A stretch of DNA of 64,000 nucleotides from a virus (IMGVR_UViG_3300025133_000040:47832-111831); one strand, 5' to 3'. Counted from the stretch's first letter, positions 53,556 to 62,699 are shown. Notes: generated by a model not told the origin, from the sequence alone. Program-made: numbers and translations.

Positions 53556-54430
53556 GCGAGCACCCTTCCTTTCGAGGTTCTTTTAATTAAGTCTTTCCTT
53601 AAAAGATATGGTTCAATTTGTTCTGTGATAGTCTCAGGTGCCAGCCCAGTTTCCGCGACTAGTGTTTTCAGGCCAATCGGGGTTCCAGCGTATTCTTTTA
53701 ATACATCTAAGTACTGCCGGTCTTGAGGCGTCGTACCATCTGGATGAATCTCTGCCAGCTTCAAAGCGTCAGCAACCGCACCAACGCTCACCTCCTCTTT
53801 AGGGAACACGTAGTCACCTACCCACTTCAAACGTGCCAGAGCGATGCGTGGGGTGCCTCTACTCGTCTTTGCTAGGTAATCAGCACTAGCAGAGGTCACA
53901 GTCAATCCCATCTTCGCACCAGCAAGTTTTATCAGATAAGATAGTTCGTCGGTGTTATACAGAGACAGGTGGTATTTCAAAGTAAATCTATCATACAATG
54001 GAGGTGCCAGTGCTCCTGCCTCGGTCGTCGCCCCAATCAACGTGAAGGGCTCAAGGTCGATGCTCATTTCGCCGTCACCCCCAATGTCAAACCTAAAATC
54101 CTCCATAGCGGGGTAGAGAAACTCCTGCACAAGTGTGGTGCAACGGTGTATTTCATCAATGAACAAAATATTATTGCCAGCCCGAGCCAAATAAGGCAGC
54201 AGACTTTTGATTGAGCGAAGATTGGCACCATTCGCAATGATAAGCTCTTGGCCCATTTCATTAGCAATCGCCTGAGCCACGGTCGTCTTACCAGTGCCAG
54301 GAGGTCCATCGGCTAAAATGTGTGGTAACATTTCGCCCCTCCCTTTTGCTGCCGCAATAGAGATGTTTAATCTCTGCTTGATATTGTCTTGTCCTACAAT
54401 ATCTTCTAGCTTCGTTGGTCGCAGACTCAT
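53552..54430 (-). CDS. ruvB: RuvB-like Holliday-junction helicase
   Basis: 292 residues. PTKLEDIVGQDNIKQRLNIS, Walker A DGPPGTGKTTVAQAIA, Walker B ILFIDEIHR, FTLIGATTEAGAL and YDRFTLKYHLSLYN, and a winged-helix end with EPYLLRKDLIKRTSKGR. This is full-domain RuvB. It should drive branch migration with a RuvA-type partner; the next gene upstream may be that partner. Confidence 0.93.
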   Translation of the reverse strand: MSLRPTKLEDIVGQDNIKQRLNISIAAAKGRGEMLPHILADGPPGTGKTTVAQAIANEMGQELIIANGANLRSIKSLLPYLARAGNNILFIDEIHRCTTLVQEFLYPAMEDFRFDIGGDGEMSIDLEPFTLIGATTEAGALAPPLYDRFTLKYHLSLYNTDELSYLIKLAGAKMGLTVTSASADYLAKTSRGTPRIALARLKWVGDYVFPKEEVSVGAVADALKLAEIHPDGTTPQDRQYLDVLKEYAGTPIGLKTLVAETGLAPETITEQIEPYLLRKDLIKRTSKGRVLA

Positions 54431-54831
54431 TACAACTCAATCCTCTTCAAGGTCTTCTGAATCAACTCAGTACGATTAACGTCCCTATTCTCTGCATAAG
54501 CCTTTAGCAAAGGACTACGAACCTCACTCACGCTATAACCCATCTTCTTAAAAAACTTAAGGGCCTTGACAATCGCTGGACTACTAATGTCATCCGAATG
54601 TACGACCTTTTGCCGCGAGAGAGGCTTAGCCTGTCCTGGCGACTGACTGGTGGCAAACTGGGGGGTCACTTTGCATTTGTTGATTTCTGCTAAGTGGTGC
54701 ATAGCATTACAGCAACAAAACCCAACGCCCGCAATTCTAACTTCTTCATAATCAAACTTATACAAAGCGTCACACGTCGGGCAGTTGTACCCGAAGGTGA
54801 CTGATACGCTTTTAGGTTTTAGTTTGCTCAT
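54430..54831 (-). CDS. Zinc-ribbon protein with RuvA-domain-III-like end
   Basis: 133 residues. N-terminal CPTCDALYKFDYEEVR and CCCNAMHHL form a zinc site. C-terminal IVKALKFFKKMGYSVSEV to the end resembles RuvA domain III (AL-x-x-L-G-Y), which contacts RuvB. Adjacent to ruvB with a 1-bp overlap. May recruit RuvB without a full RuvA tetramer. Confidence 0.55.
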   Translation of the reverse strand: MSKLKPKSVSVTFGYNCPTCDALYKFDYEEVRIAGVGFCCCNAMHHLAEINKCKVTPQFATSQSPGQAKPLSRQKVVHSDDISSPAIVKALKFFKKMGYSVSEVRSPLLKAYAENRDVNRTELIQKTLKRIEL

Positions 54832-55021
54832 TCATTTTACTCTGGTCAAAGAGAAAGTGTAGTTCGACAATAGGTATCGACGTGGAAAGATACACCCTCT
54901 TAAAGGTTGCATCGTCCCCACACATAAGAGTGGGCCATTTCTTTTCGGCCTCGTCTGCCAACTCCCTTAACTGACTTGGGGTTGTATATACCTTGATAAC
55001 TTGGTCAACTCTTCCGTCCAT
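54812..55021 (-). CDS. Hypothetical protein
   Basis: About 69 residues from ATG 55021 (MDGRVDQVIKVYTTPSQLRE). AGGA precedes it. Unknown. Confidence 0.6.
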   Translation of the reverse strand: MDGRVDQVIKVYTTPSQLRELADEAEKKWPTLMCGDDATFKRVYLSTSIPIVELHFLFDQSKMNEQTKT

Positions 55022-55205
55022 CCTTTTCCTCGCGTTGCTTGATGATTCGAGCACGCTGCTTAACAGCACCCTCGCCTTCCCCTAGACGGGCGTCTAGTGA
55101 GTCCAGTTGTTGCTTAGGAGACAATGACTGCCATGCCTCTAGTCGCTCTTGACAGTCTCGCTGTCGTCGTTGTTTGTTGTGTTTTAAGTTGGCTTGTCCT
55201 GCCAT
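55005..55205 (-). CDS. Small conserved phage protein
   Basis: 66 residues. SLSPKQQLDSLDARLGEGEG followed by AVKQRARI is a pattern seen in many phages. Its ATG overlaps a TACAAT -10, so either the promoter serves genes below or a later start is used. Confidence 0.6.
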   Translation of the reverse strand: MAGQANLKHNKQRRQRDCQERLEAWQSLSPKQQLDSLDARLGEGEGAVKQRARIIKQREEKDGRKS

Positions 55206-55231
55206 TGTACAACACCTTTCGTTGGAGTCAA
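55204..55231 (-). promoter_or_regulatory. Promoter-like pair, TACAAT type
   Basis: TTGACT (55231-55226), 16-bp spacer, TACAAT (55209-55204). Confidence 0.65.
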
Positions 55232-55236
55232 GGGGC

Positions 55237-55584
55237 CTAGCCCCCGAAGAATGGAAATAACCAGTAGTGGTAGATTGAGCAGATGCCTAGCCCCGCCCAC
55301 GGCACCAAAGCGAACGTGAGCAGTTTTTCACAGCATGTGTCTAGCTTTTCATCCTCGTTAAATTTTGTTTGACAATATTTTTCTGCCCAGTTAAATGGAT
55401 TAGATAAATAGTTTTTGATGGCACCCGCCACAAGAACTAAGCCAAAAATTTCTAACTGGGTTGGTTGTATGCTAAACACAGGAGCGACGAACCATTCCCA
55501 TGCGTAGTAAAACATATAAGAATATGCAAACGGAGCATAGACAAACACTACTAGAGCAAAAATTAAAGTAAAAAGAGATTTCAT
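55237..55584 (-). CDS. Membrane protein
   Basis: 115 residues from ATG 55584 (AGGA upstream). Three hydrophobic segments (SLFTLIFALVVFVYAPF; IFGLVLVAGAI; FALVPWAGLGICSIY). Unknown. Confidence 0.65.
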   Translation of the reverse strand: MKSLFTLIFALVVFVYAPFAYSYMFYYAWEWFVAPVFSIQPTQLEIFGLVLVAGAIKNYLSNPFNWAEKYCQTKFNEDEKLDTCCEKLLTFALVPWAGLGICSIYHYWLFPFFGG

Positions 55585-55595
55585 AGTTTTGTTTC

Positions 55596-55874
55596 CTAAT
55601 TGATACAAACTGAGTTGATTGGATGGTCGTTTTTGTAATCCTCTAGACTAGGACAATCTTCGTCGTCTTCGTCGTAGAAGTATTCGTAATTATCTTTCAT
55701 GCTGTCGGGGCTAGTAAAGTCGCGGTCTCTAAAGTGTCCGACAGATGGCTCCCACGACACCTCTCTAAACGAGTTACCCTCTGGGTCAATACCGTAGACT
55801 ACGGTGTGCTCCAATGCCTCTGGGTTTTCTTTTACTAATAGATTTAAGTGTTCAAGGTATTCTTTTAATTTCAT
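55596..55874 (-). CDS. Acidic hypothetical protein
   Basis: 92 residues, very acidic middle (YEYFYDEDDEDCPSLED). Last gene before the rII terminator region. Unknown. Confidence 0.62.
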   Translation of the reverse strand: MKLKEYLEHLNLLVKENPEALEHTVVYGIDPEGNSFREVSWEPSVGHFRDRDFTSPDSMKDNYEYFYDEDDEDCPSLEDYKNDHPINSVCIN

Positions 55875-55890
55875 CGTAGACTTTCTTTGT

Positions 55891-55916
55891 AAAAAAGAGC
55901 GGGGACCGGAGTCCCC
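55891..55916 (-). terminator. Intrinsic terminator after rIIB-like
   Basis: GGGGAC, TCCG loop, GTCCCC, then GCTC and six T. Confidence 0.85.
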
Positions 55917-55931
55917 ACCCCCAGGAGATTC

Positions 55932-56894
55932 CTAGCCTTCGCCGTCTTTAACGACACGCTTAGTACGAGCGGCATATAGGTCGATGACTCCAGTCTGCAA
56001 GCCCTCACCGACTGGTGGCGACTCAATAGCACCAAACGACTCGACGATGGCACCCACGTCCCAGAACCCGTCGTCCTCAACGACTGACTCTTGAGGTAGC
56101 TCACGGTGTGGGTCGCTCAAATCCTCGCCGTACGCCTGCTCTAGCTCTTGTGAGCCGTAATGTTCCCCCACGACCTCGTACCAACAGCTTCGCATCTTAT
56201 TAGCACCAGAATCAGAGGGGATGCTGACTACATCTTCTGGTTTAATTACGCAGAGCATTACGTGCCCAGTCTCGCCGTCTCTGTAGTTGGACACACTGAT
56301 TGCGTAGTCCAGACTGCCAGTATGATAGCCAAACGAGCAAAGCTTCTGACGGTCGTCGTCCACCTCGTTGCGATTAAAGGGCTCAACATAGCCACCGACA
56401 CTATTGTCAACCCTCCCGGTGTACCAGTCCGTATAGTCCTCTCTCACGCCTTTGTAGCCAACAAAACAACCGTTGTCTAGGATGGGCATGTTGTTACGGA
56501 CGAGGAAGGAAAACAGACTATCAACCGCCCAGCTTGATGGGTTTAGATTGTATAATCTATCAATGAATTTCATCAAGCCGACAACCGGCAGCCCCTTCCT
56601 TTGGAACCGTTGAATGGTCGCGGCAGCATCGTTGTTTAGCTCCCTGCCATCAAAGTAGACTACCCCATCTTCGAGTAGTACCTTCCCCTCAGTGTAGGTA
56701 GCCAGCTTAACCGCCTTAGCACCCTCGATATTCGAGAGTGTTTTGGCGATGCTGTACTCGACAGGCCCAAGGTGCAACTCCTCTTTGACCTTTTCATAAG
56801 AGGGGTGAGAGGGGTCGAAGTAGAACGTCTCCCCCTCCAATGGATAAAACAGAGAAACTTGTTGACCACTTAATGTTGGGATACAATTTAGCAT
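55932..56894 (-). CDS. rIIB-like protein
   Basis: 320 residues. GCFVGYKGVREDYTDWYTG, CSFGYHTGSLDYAISVSNY and KPEDVVSIPSD are the T4 rIIB hallmarks. In T4, rIIA/rIIB protect against a prophage exclusion system (Rex). Overlaps rIIA-like by 7 bp. Confidence 0.8.
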   Translation of the reverse strand: MLNCIPTLSGQQVSLFYPLEGETFYFDPSHPSYEKVKEELHLGPVEYSIAKTLSNIEGAKAVKLATYTEGKVLLEDGVVYFDGRELNNDAAATIQRFQRKGLPVVGLMKFIDRLYNLNPSSWAVDSLFSFLVRNNMPILDNGCFVGYKGVREDYTDWYTGRVDNSVGGYVEPFNRNEVDDDRQKLCSFGYHTGSLDYAISVSNYRDGETGHVMLCVIKPEDVVSIPSDSGANKMRSCWYEVVGEHYGSQELEQAYGEDLSDPHRELPQESVVEDDGFWDVGAIVESFGAIESPPVGEGLQTGVIDLYAARTKRVVKDGEG

Positions 56895-59029
56895 TTTGCA
56901 CTCTCCTGAGAATCTACTAACTTGATGTATTCGGATACAGCGTCGAACGTACGACTGCTTGGATAGCCTTTGCCTAGCAACGAGAACATAGGATACTTCT
57001 CGTTGACTCCCTCTTCCATCCCAGTGAGGTCTGTTAGGACTTCTGGGTCGAAGCGGTGATTAAACTGATACGCTGCGGTTTGCAACGTGATGACAGTGTC
57101 AGAGAACTTTTGTCTATTCTCATTGACTTCTAGTACGGCGTCGAAAAAATCTGACGCTGGACTGTCTTTGCCAAGGTTAAGCCCCTTAGCAAATTTTACC
57201 ATTTCATCTAGCGACCGATAGTTGCTCGCCGTATGAACGTGATTGATAGCACCTTGCAGGTCTCGGTCCTTGACCGCAGCATCAATCTGAATAGTGGCCC
57301 ACTCGTGGAACAACGTCCAGTTGTCGTCCTCGGCCAATTTCTTAGCCTTGGCTACAGTGATGCCGTAGACAGTTGGCACGTTAATGCCAGCGGTCTTGAG
57401 GTCTCGGACGTTCCTGACTACTCTTGCGGGATGACCAGTACCAACCACTTCGTAGTTGTTGATGACTACGTACACTCCACCCTCGTCAGTGTCAAGCTCA
57501 CTCTGGTCCCACCAATCAGCCCTTCGCTGAACCCCGTAAGGGGCGTGAGAACCAGCGTTGAGGTCCAACGTACGAGCGGCAACTTTATTTCGCTCATAAG
57601 TTCTCTTTGGAGGGGCGGGAACATCGCTCACGTTGAACGTGTGTTCGTCGCCATACCCAATCGCGGCTTGAAAATTACTGAGTTCGCTATCGGTCCCACG
57701 GACCAAGTAAATCTTATCAGTCATATTCTCGTCACGGATTGCCCTCATGCAAGCAGAGAAACCACCCTTCTTAGTGTCGTACGTGACAAAGTGCATAGTC
57801 CTATCTCTTTCGAGATTAATCTCTTGCACATTATCCTTACGTAAGGGGTGGATTCTGCGAGACCAGCGTCCAGCCTTTCGGAACTCCCAGATTTCTAGAC
57901 CGTCGATGCCCTTAATCTTATCAACCAAGACAGTGGTCTCGTGGATTGAGATACCGTTCCACTTAGCTGGCAACGAGCCTAGCACACTGTAGAGGAACTT
58001 GTACTCGCCATACTTCATTTCCTGATAAAGCAAACGTGCCGCCCAAAGGTTTTTACACGCCTTAAGTTTATCATTGATAATGTCAGTTAGTTCCTCAAGG
58101 ATAGCTGACAGTCGTTGGCGAATAGCCTTGACCGTGTAAGGACGATACTGTAGAGCCTCACGACCGTATCCAAACAACACCTCTCCTGGCCCAAAGTCTA
58201 GCACTAGACCTTGGTCTAAGAGAATCTGGTAGTTGTTCTTAGCGTTCTTGCCGCCGTAGTAGTCGTCTGGGTCATACCCTTCGTCGCCAAAGAACGTGTG
58301 GTCGATTGGGTACTCAACCTGAGCCATTACAGCAAGAGACTCGTTACCCTCGCCTCGCAAGCCCCAACCTTTGCCCTCAAGGACAAACTCGTGCTCGTTG
58401 ACTCCAACGTCGTCGTTGACTACGATGGGACGATACTTAAATGGTCGCAGAGCGACTCTGACTGCCTTCTTAAAGGCTAGAAAGTCCTTTTCTTTGACAG
58501 GAATAGAGACCTCAAACCCGTTGGGCTCGTCGGTCTTGAATGTTCCCTGCGGAATCAACTTGGGGTCGCCCTTGTCGTCCTTCGCATTGCAGTACACATG
58601 CTTCTCACCGTTGTGGTAAGATGTGGCAGTAAAAATGTCACTGTAAGCAAACGGAGACTTAGAGCCGATGCCCATACAACCAGTGATTGCACGACCGTTG
58701 ACCTCATTGGTCTTGTTTTTGTCGGACGCACCAAATGTCTGATACATTTTGCGCATCTTTTCGTCGGACATACCAGTTCCAAAGTCCCGAATCTTAAGAA
58801 CGGGGGAACTATAGGTAGGTAGAGTAATCTCTACAGGTCTCTCTTGTCCTGCCTCAGCATGACTATCGCTGGCGTTGTTACACAACTCACGAATGATAGC
58901 TCGTGGAGCATCCTTGTACGGACCATCGGCAAGCAAAGACATAAACTCTGCTGAGCCCGATACGTTGTAAGCGATTGGTTCGTCTGACCCGATGGTCGTA
59001 AAATTCCGATTACCTTGATTCAACTGCAT
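56888..59029 (-). CDS. rIIA-like GHKL ATPase
   Basis: About 713 residues. GHKL (Hsp90/topoisomerase-type) ATP fold: AIIRELCNNASDSHAEAG (N box), KIRDFGTGMSDEKMRKMY (G1), CMGIGSKSPFAYSDIF (G2). Large C-terminal body as in T4 rIIA. Start ATG 59029 has AGGAG 7 bases upstream. Pairs with rIIB-like. Confidence 0.82.
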   Translation of the reverse strand: MQLNQGNRNFTTIGSDEPIAYNVSGSAEFMSLLADGPYKDAPRAIIRELCNNASDSHAEAGQERPVEITLPTYSSPVLKIRDFGTGMSDEKMRKMYQTFGASDKNKTNEVNGRAITGCMGIGSKSPFAYSDIFTATSYHNGEKHVYCNAKDDKGDPKLIPQGTFKTDEPNGFEVSIPVKEKDFLAFKKAVRVALRPFKYRPIVVNDDVGVNEHEFVLEGKGWGLRGEGNESLAVMAQVEYPIDHTFFGDEGYDPDDYYGGKNAKNNYQILLDQGLVLDFGPGEVLFGYGREALQYRPYTVKAIRQRLSAILEELTDIINDKLKACKNLWAARLLYQEMKYGEYKFLYSVLGSLPAKWNGISIHETTVLVDKIKGIDGLEIWEFRKAGRWSRRIHPLRKDNVQEINLERDRTMHFVTYDTKKGGFSACMRAIRDENMTDKIYLVRGTDSELSNFQAAIGYGDEHTFNVSDVPAPPKRTYERNKVAARTLDLNAGSHAPYGVQRRADWWDQSELDTDEGGVYVVINNYEVVGTGHPARVVRNVRDLKTAGINVPTVYGITVAKAKKLAEDDNWTLFHEWATIQIDAAVKDRDLQGAINHVHTASNYRSLDEMVKFAKGLNLGKDSPASDFFDAVLEVNENRQKFSDTVITLQTAAYQFNHRFDPEVLTDLTGMEEGVNEKYPMFSLLGKGYPSSRTFDAVSEYIKLVDSQESAKC

Positions 59030-59097
59030 TGTCATTCTCCTGGTCTGACAACCTAATTTCTGGGCAACCACCGTTGGTTGCTCCCTTGTATGTCTCT

Positions 59098-59125
59098 ATT
59101 GTACCACGAGTCCAGATGGGGTCAA
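59098..59125 (-). promoter_or_regulatory. Promoter of the rII operon, TACAAT type
   Basis: TTGACC (59125-59120), 16-bp spacer, TACAAT (59103-59098). Confidence 0.78.
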
Positions 59126-59128
59126 CCC

Positions 59129-59419
59129 TCATTCTCGACTTTTGTCAATTTCTTTATCTATCTCAAAAATTACCGACAGGGGAATGTCGTACCGACTTCG
59201 TAGTGCCCTGATGATGGTGTGTAGGTCGTTGTTGGCCGCTATTGCACCTCTGTAAGACTCCTCGATAGCGTACAGTTGCTCCCATGTGGTCTTGGTTTCA
59301 ATCTCTGGATAGTCGGCAGCGATGCTAAGGGCGATGCCTTTAATTCTATCAGCAAGTTTCGCCTTGTGTCTAGCTGCGTCGGTAGCGTCGTTTATTAGCT
59401 CTCTGATTCTCGCACTCAT
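59129..59419 (-). CDS. Hypothetical helical protein
   Basis: 96 residues, mostly helical (IRELINDATDAARHKAKLAD). Unknown. Ends just before the rII promoter. Confidence 0.62.
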   Translation of the reverse strand: MSARIRELINDATDAARHKAKLADRIKGIALSIAADYPEIETKTTWEQLYAIEESYRGAIAANNDLHTIIRALRSRYDIPLSVIFEIDKEIDKSRE

Positions 59420-59646
59420 ATCTTAACAGTCTCTCCGAGTGACAGGATTAATTTCTGTTGGTGAATTGCATTGCCTTCCTTGTTCCAAATCCTAAGCACG
59501 CCACCACCGTAGTATAGCTCGATACAATAAACTAAGTCGCCTGCTTTATGTAGGCCAATATCTACCTTCAACGTGCAGTTGTAGTATTGAATACTTTCTT
59601 CGCCGGTAAATTCGCCCTCTTCCCAACTAAATAGTTGTTCTTCCAT
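59416..59646 (-). CDS. Hypothetical beta-rich protein
   Basis: 76 residues from ATG 59646 (AAGG 6 bases upstream). Starts MEEQLFSWEEGEFTGEES. Unknown. Confidence 0.6.
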   Translation of the reverse strand: MEEQLFSWEEGEFTGEESIQYYNCTLKVDIGLHKAGDLVYCIELYYGGGVLRIWNKEGNAIHQQKLILSLGETVKI

Positions 59647-59875
59647 AACTTGCCTTCCATTTCTTAAATGATACAATTAATTCCATCGTACCTTCGATGC
59701 CAAAGACTACGTCCAGTCTAAGACCTGGGTTTTTGCTTTCAAAATCTACGACCTTACCGATGTAAAATTCTTTGTTCGTACAGTCGTTGGATTGGTAGAT
59801 GGCGACGATTTTGTAGTCGTCAGACTCTTGATGTATGTCGTCGCAAAATCTAAAAGTGTTTTTAGGTCTACTCAT
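59627..59875 (-). CDS. Hypothetical protein
   Basis: 82 residues (MSRPKNTFRFCDDIHQESDD ...), beta-rich middle IVAIYQSNDC. Overlaps both neighbours. Unknown. Confidence 0.6.
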   Translation of the reverse strand: MSRPKNTFRFCDDIHQESDDYKIVAIYQSNDCTNKEFYIGKVVDFESKNPGLRLDVVFGIEGTMELIVSFKKWKASYGRTTI

Positions 59876-60065
59876 GCGACTCCCCTACGAGCTTCTGCCC
59901 CCAACACAAACAACAGAAGATAGCAGACGTTAGTACTAGCTGTACGACGTTGCCGATGCTAAGCCTCTCAAATGTGAAATACAAATTAGAGACAAGGGTG
60001 AAGCTAACACCACAAGCCAACGTCAGTACGCTCAGTGCGTTGTGTGCGAAAAATTTACCCGACAT
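59868..60065 (-). CDS. Small membrane protein
   Basis: 65 residues. Two hydrophobic segments (ALSVLTLACGVSFTLVSN; VVQLVLTSAIFCCLCWG). Unknown. Confidence 0.62.
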   Translation of the reverse strand: MSGKFFAHNALSVLTLACGVSFTLVSNLYFTFERLSIGNVVQLVLTSAIFCCLCWGQKLVGESHE

Positions 60066-60675
60066 GTGCTTTTGCCCTTTCGGAGTACTCAGTCCAAATC
60101 TCTAAGTCAAATAACGCAGGAGTGGTGCCCTCTGGCACTCGACTAAGAAACTCCTGCTCCAACTCTAGGTATCGTCTACCACTCGGTCGGTTCTTTAATG
60201 TTTTAACTAAATCAAACTCAACACCCTGGTGATGCAACCACTTGAGAATGTGAGTGTCCAACGCTGCGTGCTGCACATTGTGCTGACTACACATAACGAA
60301 GAACCTCGCAGTTTTGTTGCCGATGCCGTGGATGGTCTCAAGCTGAGCCACCGTGACAGTGCGAAGGTCGAAACCAGATGCCATCAACTCGTGGATAGCT
60401 CGACCCTTCATCTTGTGAGGGGTGATGCCAAATTCTTTAAGAAGAATTGACAGTGCCAACTGACTACCGATGGTTGCCGTTTCCAGCGAGGAAAACGGGG
60501 TCCAGTCACCAGTCATGCGGTTCCATAAAGAATCTTTGACAAGTTTAAGCATCTTGTCAACGGCAGGTGCCATTCGGTCAGACGGTTTGCCGATTGCGGC
60601 AATACAGAAGATGGCTAGTTCTTCTAGCTCAGCGTCGGTCCAGTCCGTTCGGACGATGTTCTTTGGGTCAATCAC
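60055..60675 (-). CDS. HhH-GPD-type DNA glycosylase-like protein
   Basis: 206 residues. ETIHGIGNKTARFFVMCSQH is the helix-hairpin-helix and AALDTHILKWL carries the Asp of HhH-GPD enzymes such as endonuclease III. No FeS cluster Cys. GTG start with AGGAG 7 bases upstream. It probably excises damaged bases. Confidence 0.75.
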   Translation of the reverse strand: MIDPKNIVRTDWTDAELEELAIFCIAAIGKPSDRMAPAVDKMLKLVKDSLWNRMTGDWTPFSSLETATIGSQLALSILLKEFGITPHKMKGRAIHELMASGFDLRTVTVAQLETIHGIGNKTARFFVMCSQHNVQHAALDTHILKWLHHQGVEFDLVKTLKNRPSGRRYLELEQEFLSRVPEGTTPALFDLEIWTEYSERAKAHVG

Positions 60676-60699
60676 TTGGTTTCTCCTGTGGGTAATTAA

Positions 60700-60790
60700 A
60701 ATAAGAAGGTGCAGGGTAGCCTTATCCCCTGTTTTACGGGACGTTCTTTAACTTTTCCGCAACTTTCGTTGCTCTCCCGTAGCACTGACC
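60700..60790 (-). promoter_or_regulatory. Structured mRNA leader
   Basis: Between the promoter at 60808 and the glycosylase gene: ACGGGA/TCCCGT closes around GCAAC-GAAA-GTTGC, followed by CAGGG/CCCTG. Possible regulatory or stabilising leader. Confidence 0.4.
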
Positions 60791-60807
60791 TTCTCTCTTA
60801 TGCCCCA

Positions 60808-60835
60808 ATTGTACCACAACACCAGATGGAGTCAA
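60808..60835 (-). promoter_or_regulatory. Promoter, TACAAT type
   Basis: TTGACT (60835-60830), 16-bp spacer, TACAAT (60813-60808). Confidence 0.8.
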
Positions 60836-60836
60836 G

Positions 60837-61004
60837 CTATCTGATGCCTTTTTTATCCAAATCTTTTCGGAGCTTATCCATTTCCATGTTCTGTATCAAT
60901 CCGTACCCTTTGATGAACCCACCCACAAAGGGGGTCGTAAGGAACCCTAAAACGAATCCCAGTGCAATCATAGGGGATACTAAAATCACTAATAGAATTT
61001 TCAT
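60837..61004 (-). CDS. Small membrane protein
   Basis: 55 residues. Hydrophobic ILLVILVSPMIALGFVLGFL, then a charged helix (MEMDKLRKDLDKKGIR). ATG overlaps the stop upstream. Unknown. Confidence 0.62.
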   Translation of the reverse strand: MKILLVILVSPMIALGFVLGFLTTPFVGGFIKGYGLIQNMEMDKLRKDLDKKGIR

Positions 61005-61195
61005 GCTGCTTCGTCCTTTAACTTATGATACAATTCAAATGCCTTCTCTTTGGTATCGCCGGGAAGGACGTTGACTTCGATGCCGTTGAATGAGAAGAAA
61101 ACAACTACGTCATTTTCCTCAGCCAGTTCAGACGCATACTTACACGCCCACGATAGGTTTCTACCGTTCTGGACAAAAAATTCTTCTCGTCTCAT
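61001..61195 (-). CDS. Hypothetical protein
   Basis: 64 residues (MRREEFFVQNGRNLSWACKY ...), alpha/beta. Unknown. Confidence 0.6.
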   Translation of the reverse strand: MRREEFFVQNGRNLSWACKYASELAEENDVVVFFSFNGIEVNVLPGDTKEKAFELYHKLKDEAA

Positions 61196-61557
61196 TTAGT
61201 AGTTGCCCTATTTGCGTGTACCATAATACCAATAGCGTGCGTCCCAACGCTCTTACTATGAACAGGGTAAACGCTAGTACGTCCAAACACATCCCGAAGG
61301 TCGGCGGTCAATTTCTTAACAAGGTCAAAAACCCCGAATGTCCACTCGCTATTGGCACCTGGGAGTTTAATCGACAAGGTATGCTGACTACCTTCTTCCT
61401 TAATACCTCCGTAGATATTATACAAGTCGAGGCACATCTTATCCGCTAGTTTTTGACAGCTATCTTTTACTGTTTCCTCAAGATAGTCACGCACTTCAAC
61501 CTCTACGGGACTACCAACGACTACCCTGTTTCTTGACTTGTCGTATCTTGCACTCAT
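61192..61557 (-). CDS. Hypothetical protein
   Basis: 121 residues: charged helical first half, then TLSIKLPGANSEWTFGVFD. Overlaps both neighbours by 4 bp. Unknown. Confidence 0.6.
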   Translation of the reverse strand: MSARYDKSRNRVVVGSPVEVEVRDYLEETVKDSCQKLADKMCLDLYNIYGGIKEEGSQHTLSIKLPGANSEWTFGVFDLVKKLTADLRDVFGRTSVYPVHSKSVGTHAIGIMVHANRATTK

Positions 61558-62231
61558 GCGATTTCTCCGTCTTTGTCTAGTGATAAATGGGACAATTCAT
61601 CTAAGCAAATAAACTGTGTCCCGTCAACAACGTCTACTCTGTCCTGATGGAAGTGTCCATACACCCATAGCTTTGGCTGATGAACCTCAAACATATTCTG
61701 TAATAGATTTTGTGTGAGCGTGGTGAATGTGTCTGGTTCCAACCCGAAGTTCCGCAGAACCGCTGGATTACCAATTAATTTCGCAATAGAATTAGGGCAA
61801 GTGTGAGTCAACATAATATCGGGCTTAGCCTCTTCATACGCATCCAGAGCACGTCCTGCGTCTCTGTATGACAACTGTTCTTCCATCCACCATCCCGCCT
61901 GATTAGCCACTCGCCACTCGTAGTCGATTGAGTACGCCCCTCGGCAGTAGAAGAACTGCACACCGCCCACACTAGTCAGACCGTAGTCTCCTAAATTGTA
62001 TGGGCAATCTTTAATAATGTCGTAGTTATCATGGTTCCCCCCAAAGAAGGCATGACAAAGCGGGTCGAGCTTATTCAGTTCGGAGTAGTCAAACCCCATA
62101 TCACCTATCTGCACACTATGTTCAGCAGCACCAGCGACATTCAGGTAGTTTCGCCCTCTGTTTCTTTGGTGGTTGCTGCCACGACCGATGAAACCGTGAA
62201 CGTCCCCGATGATGCGAAGATGGTCTTTCAC
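61554..62231 (-). CDS. Calcineurin-like phosphoesterase, GTG start
   Basis: About 225 residues. IIGDVHGFIGRG, QIGDMGFDY, FGGNHDNYD, LTHTCPN and YGHFHQD are the metallophosphoesterase motifs. GTG 62231 has GGAG 5 bases upstream and overlaps the previous stop. Substrate unknown. Confidence 0.82.
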   Translation of the reverse strand: MKDHLRIIGDVHGFIGRGSNHQRNRGRNYLNVAGAAEHSVQIGDMGFDYSELNKLDPLCHAFFGGNHDNYDIIKDCPYNLGDYGLTSVGGVQFFYCRGAYSIDYEWRVANQAGWWMEEQLSYRDAGRALDAYEEAKPDIMLTHTCPNSIAKLIGNPAVLRNFGLEPDTFTTLTQNLLQNMFEVHQPKLWVYGHFHQDRVDVVDGTQFICLDELSHLSLDKDGEIA

Positions 62232-62431
62232 TATGACTCCGATGTTCCAGAGGATATGTCGTGGGGTACGATACCCCGATGCTTCATTGTGATGGAGTTT
62301 ATTCGCCCCCAATGTTCTTGGCGAATTTCCTGTGCTATGCTGGTAGCGTCTTGGAATGACATGGCTCGAATACTAACGTATTGGGCCTCGTCTGTATCTT
62401 CTGTAAGATATTCAATCTCATACTCGTTCAT
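62231..62431 (-). CDS. Hypothetical protein
   Basis: 66 residues from ATG 62431 (MNEYEIEYLTEDTDEAQYVS ...). GGAGG upstream. Unknown. Confidence 0.6.
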   Translation of the reverse strand: MNEYEIEYLTEDTDEAQYVSIRAMSFQDATSIAQEIRQEHWGRINSITMKHRGIVPHDISSGTSES

Positions 62432-62658
62432 CGTCGGTTTTCCTCCCACCTAATAGAACCATCGAGGTAAGCAACCCACTCACCCTCGTCAGAAAAATCC
62501 CAGCCCTCTTTCTCACGTAGGTCTGCCAAGTCGGTGTATGTATTATCTAATACAGTATCCTCCTGGGTAAAACCTATCAGTCGTTCTAGCCTCTCGGCTT
62601 GTCGAACGGTTAAGGTCAGCACGACCTTATTTCTATTGACAACTTTAGCGGTACTCAT
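62428..62658 (-). CDS. Hypothetical protein
   Basis: 76 residues from ATG 62658 (MSTAKVVNRNKVVLTLTVRQ ...). AAGGAG upstream; the longer frame would overlap the promoter. Unknown. Confidence 0.6.
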   Translation of the reverse strand: MSTAKVVNRNKVVLTLTVRQAERLERLIGFTQEDTVLDNTYTDLADLREKEGWDFSDEGEWVAYLDGSIRWEENRR

Positions 62659-62699
62659 GCGTCTGCTGCTCCTTGTTTGTTTCGTCTGTCTATGCTTCC

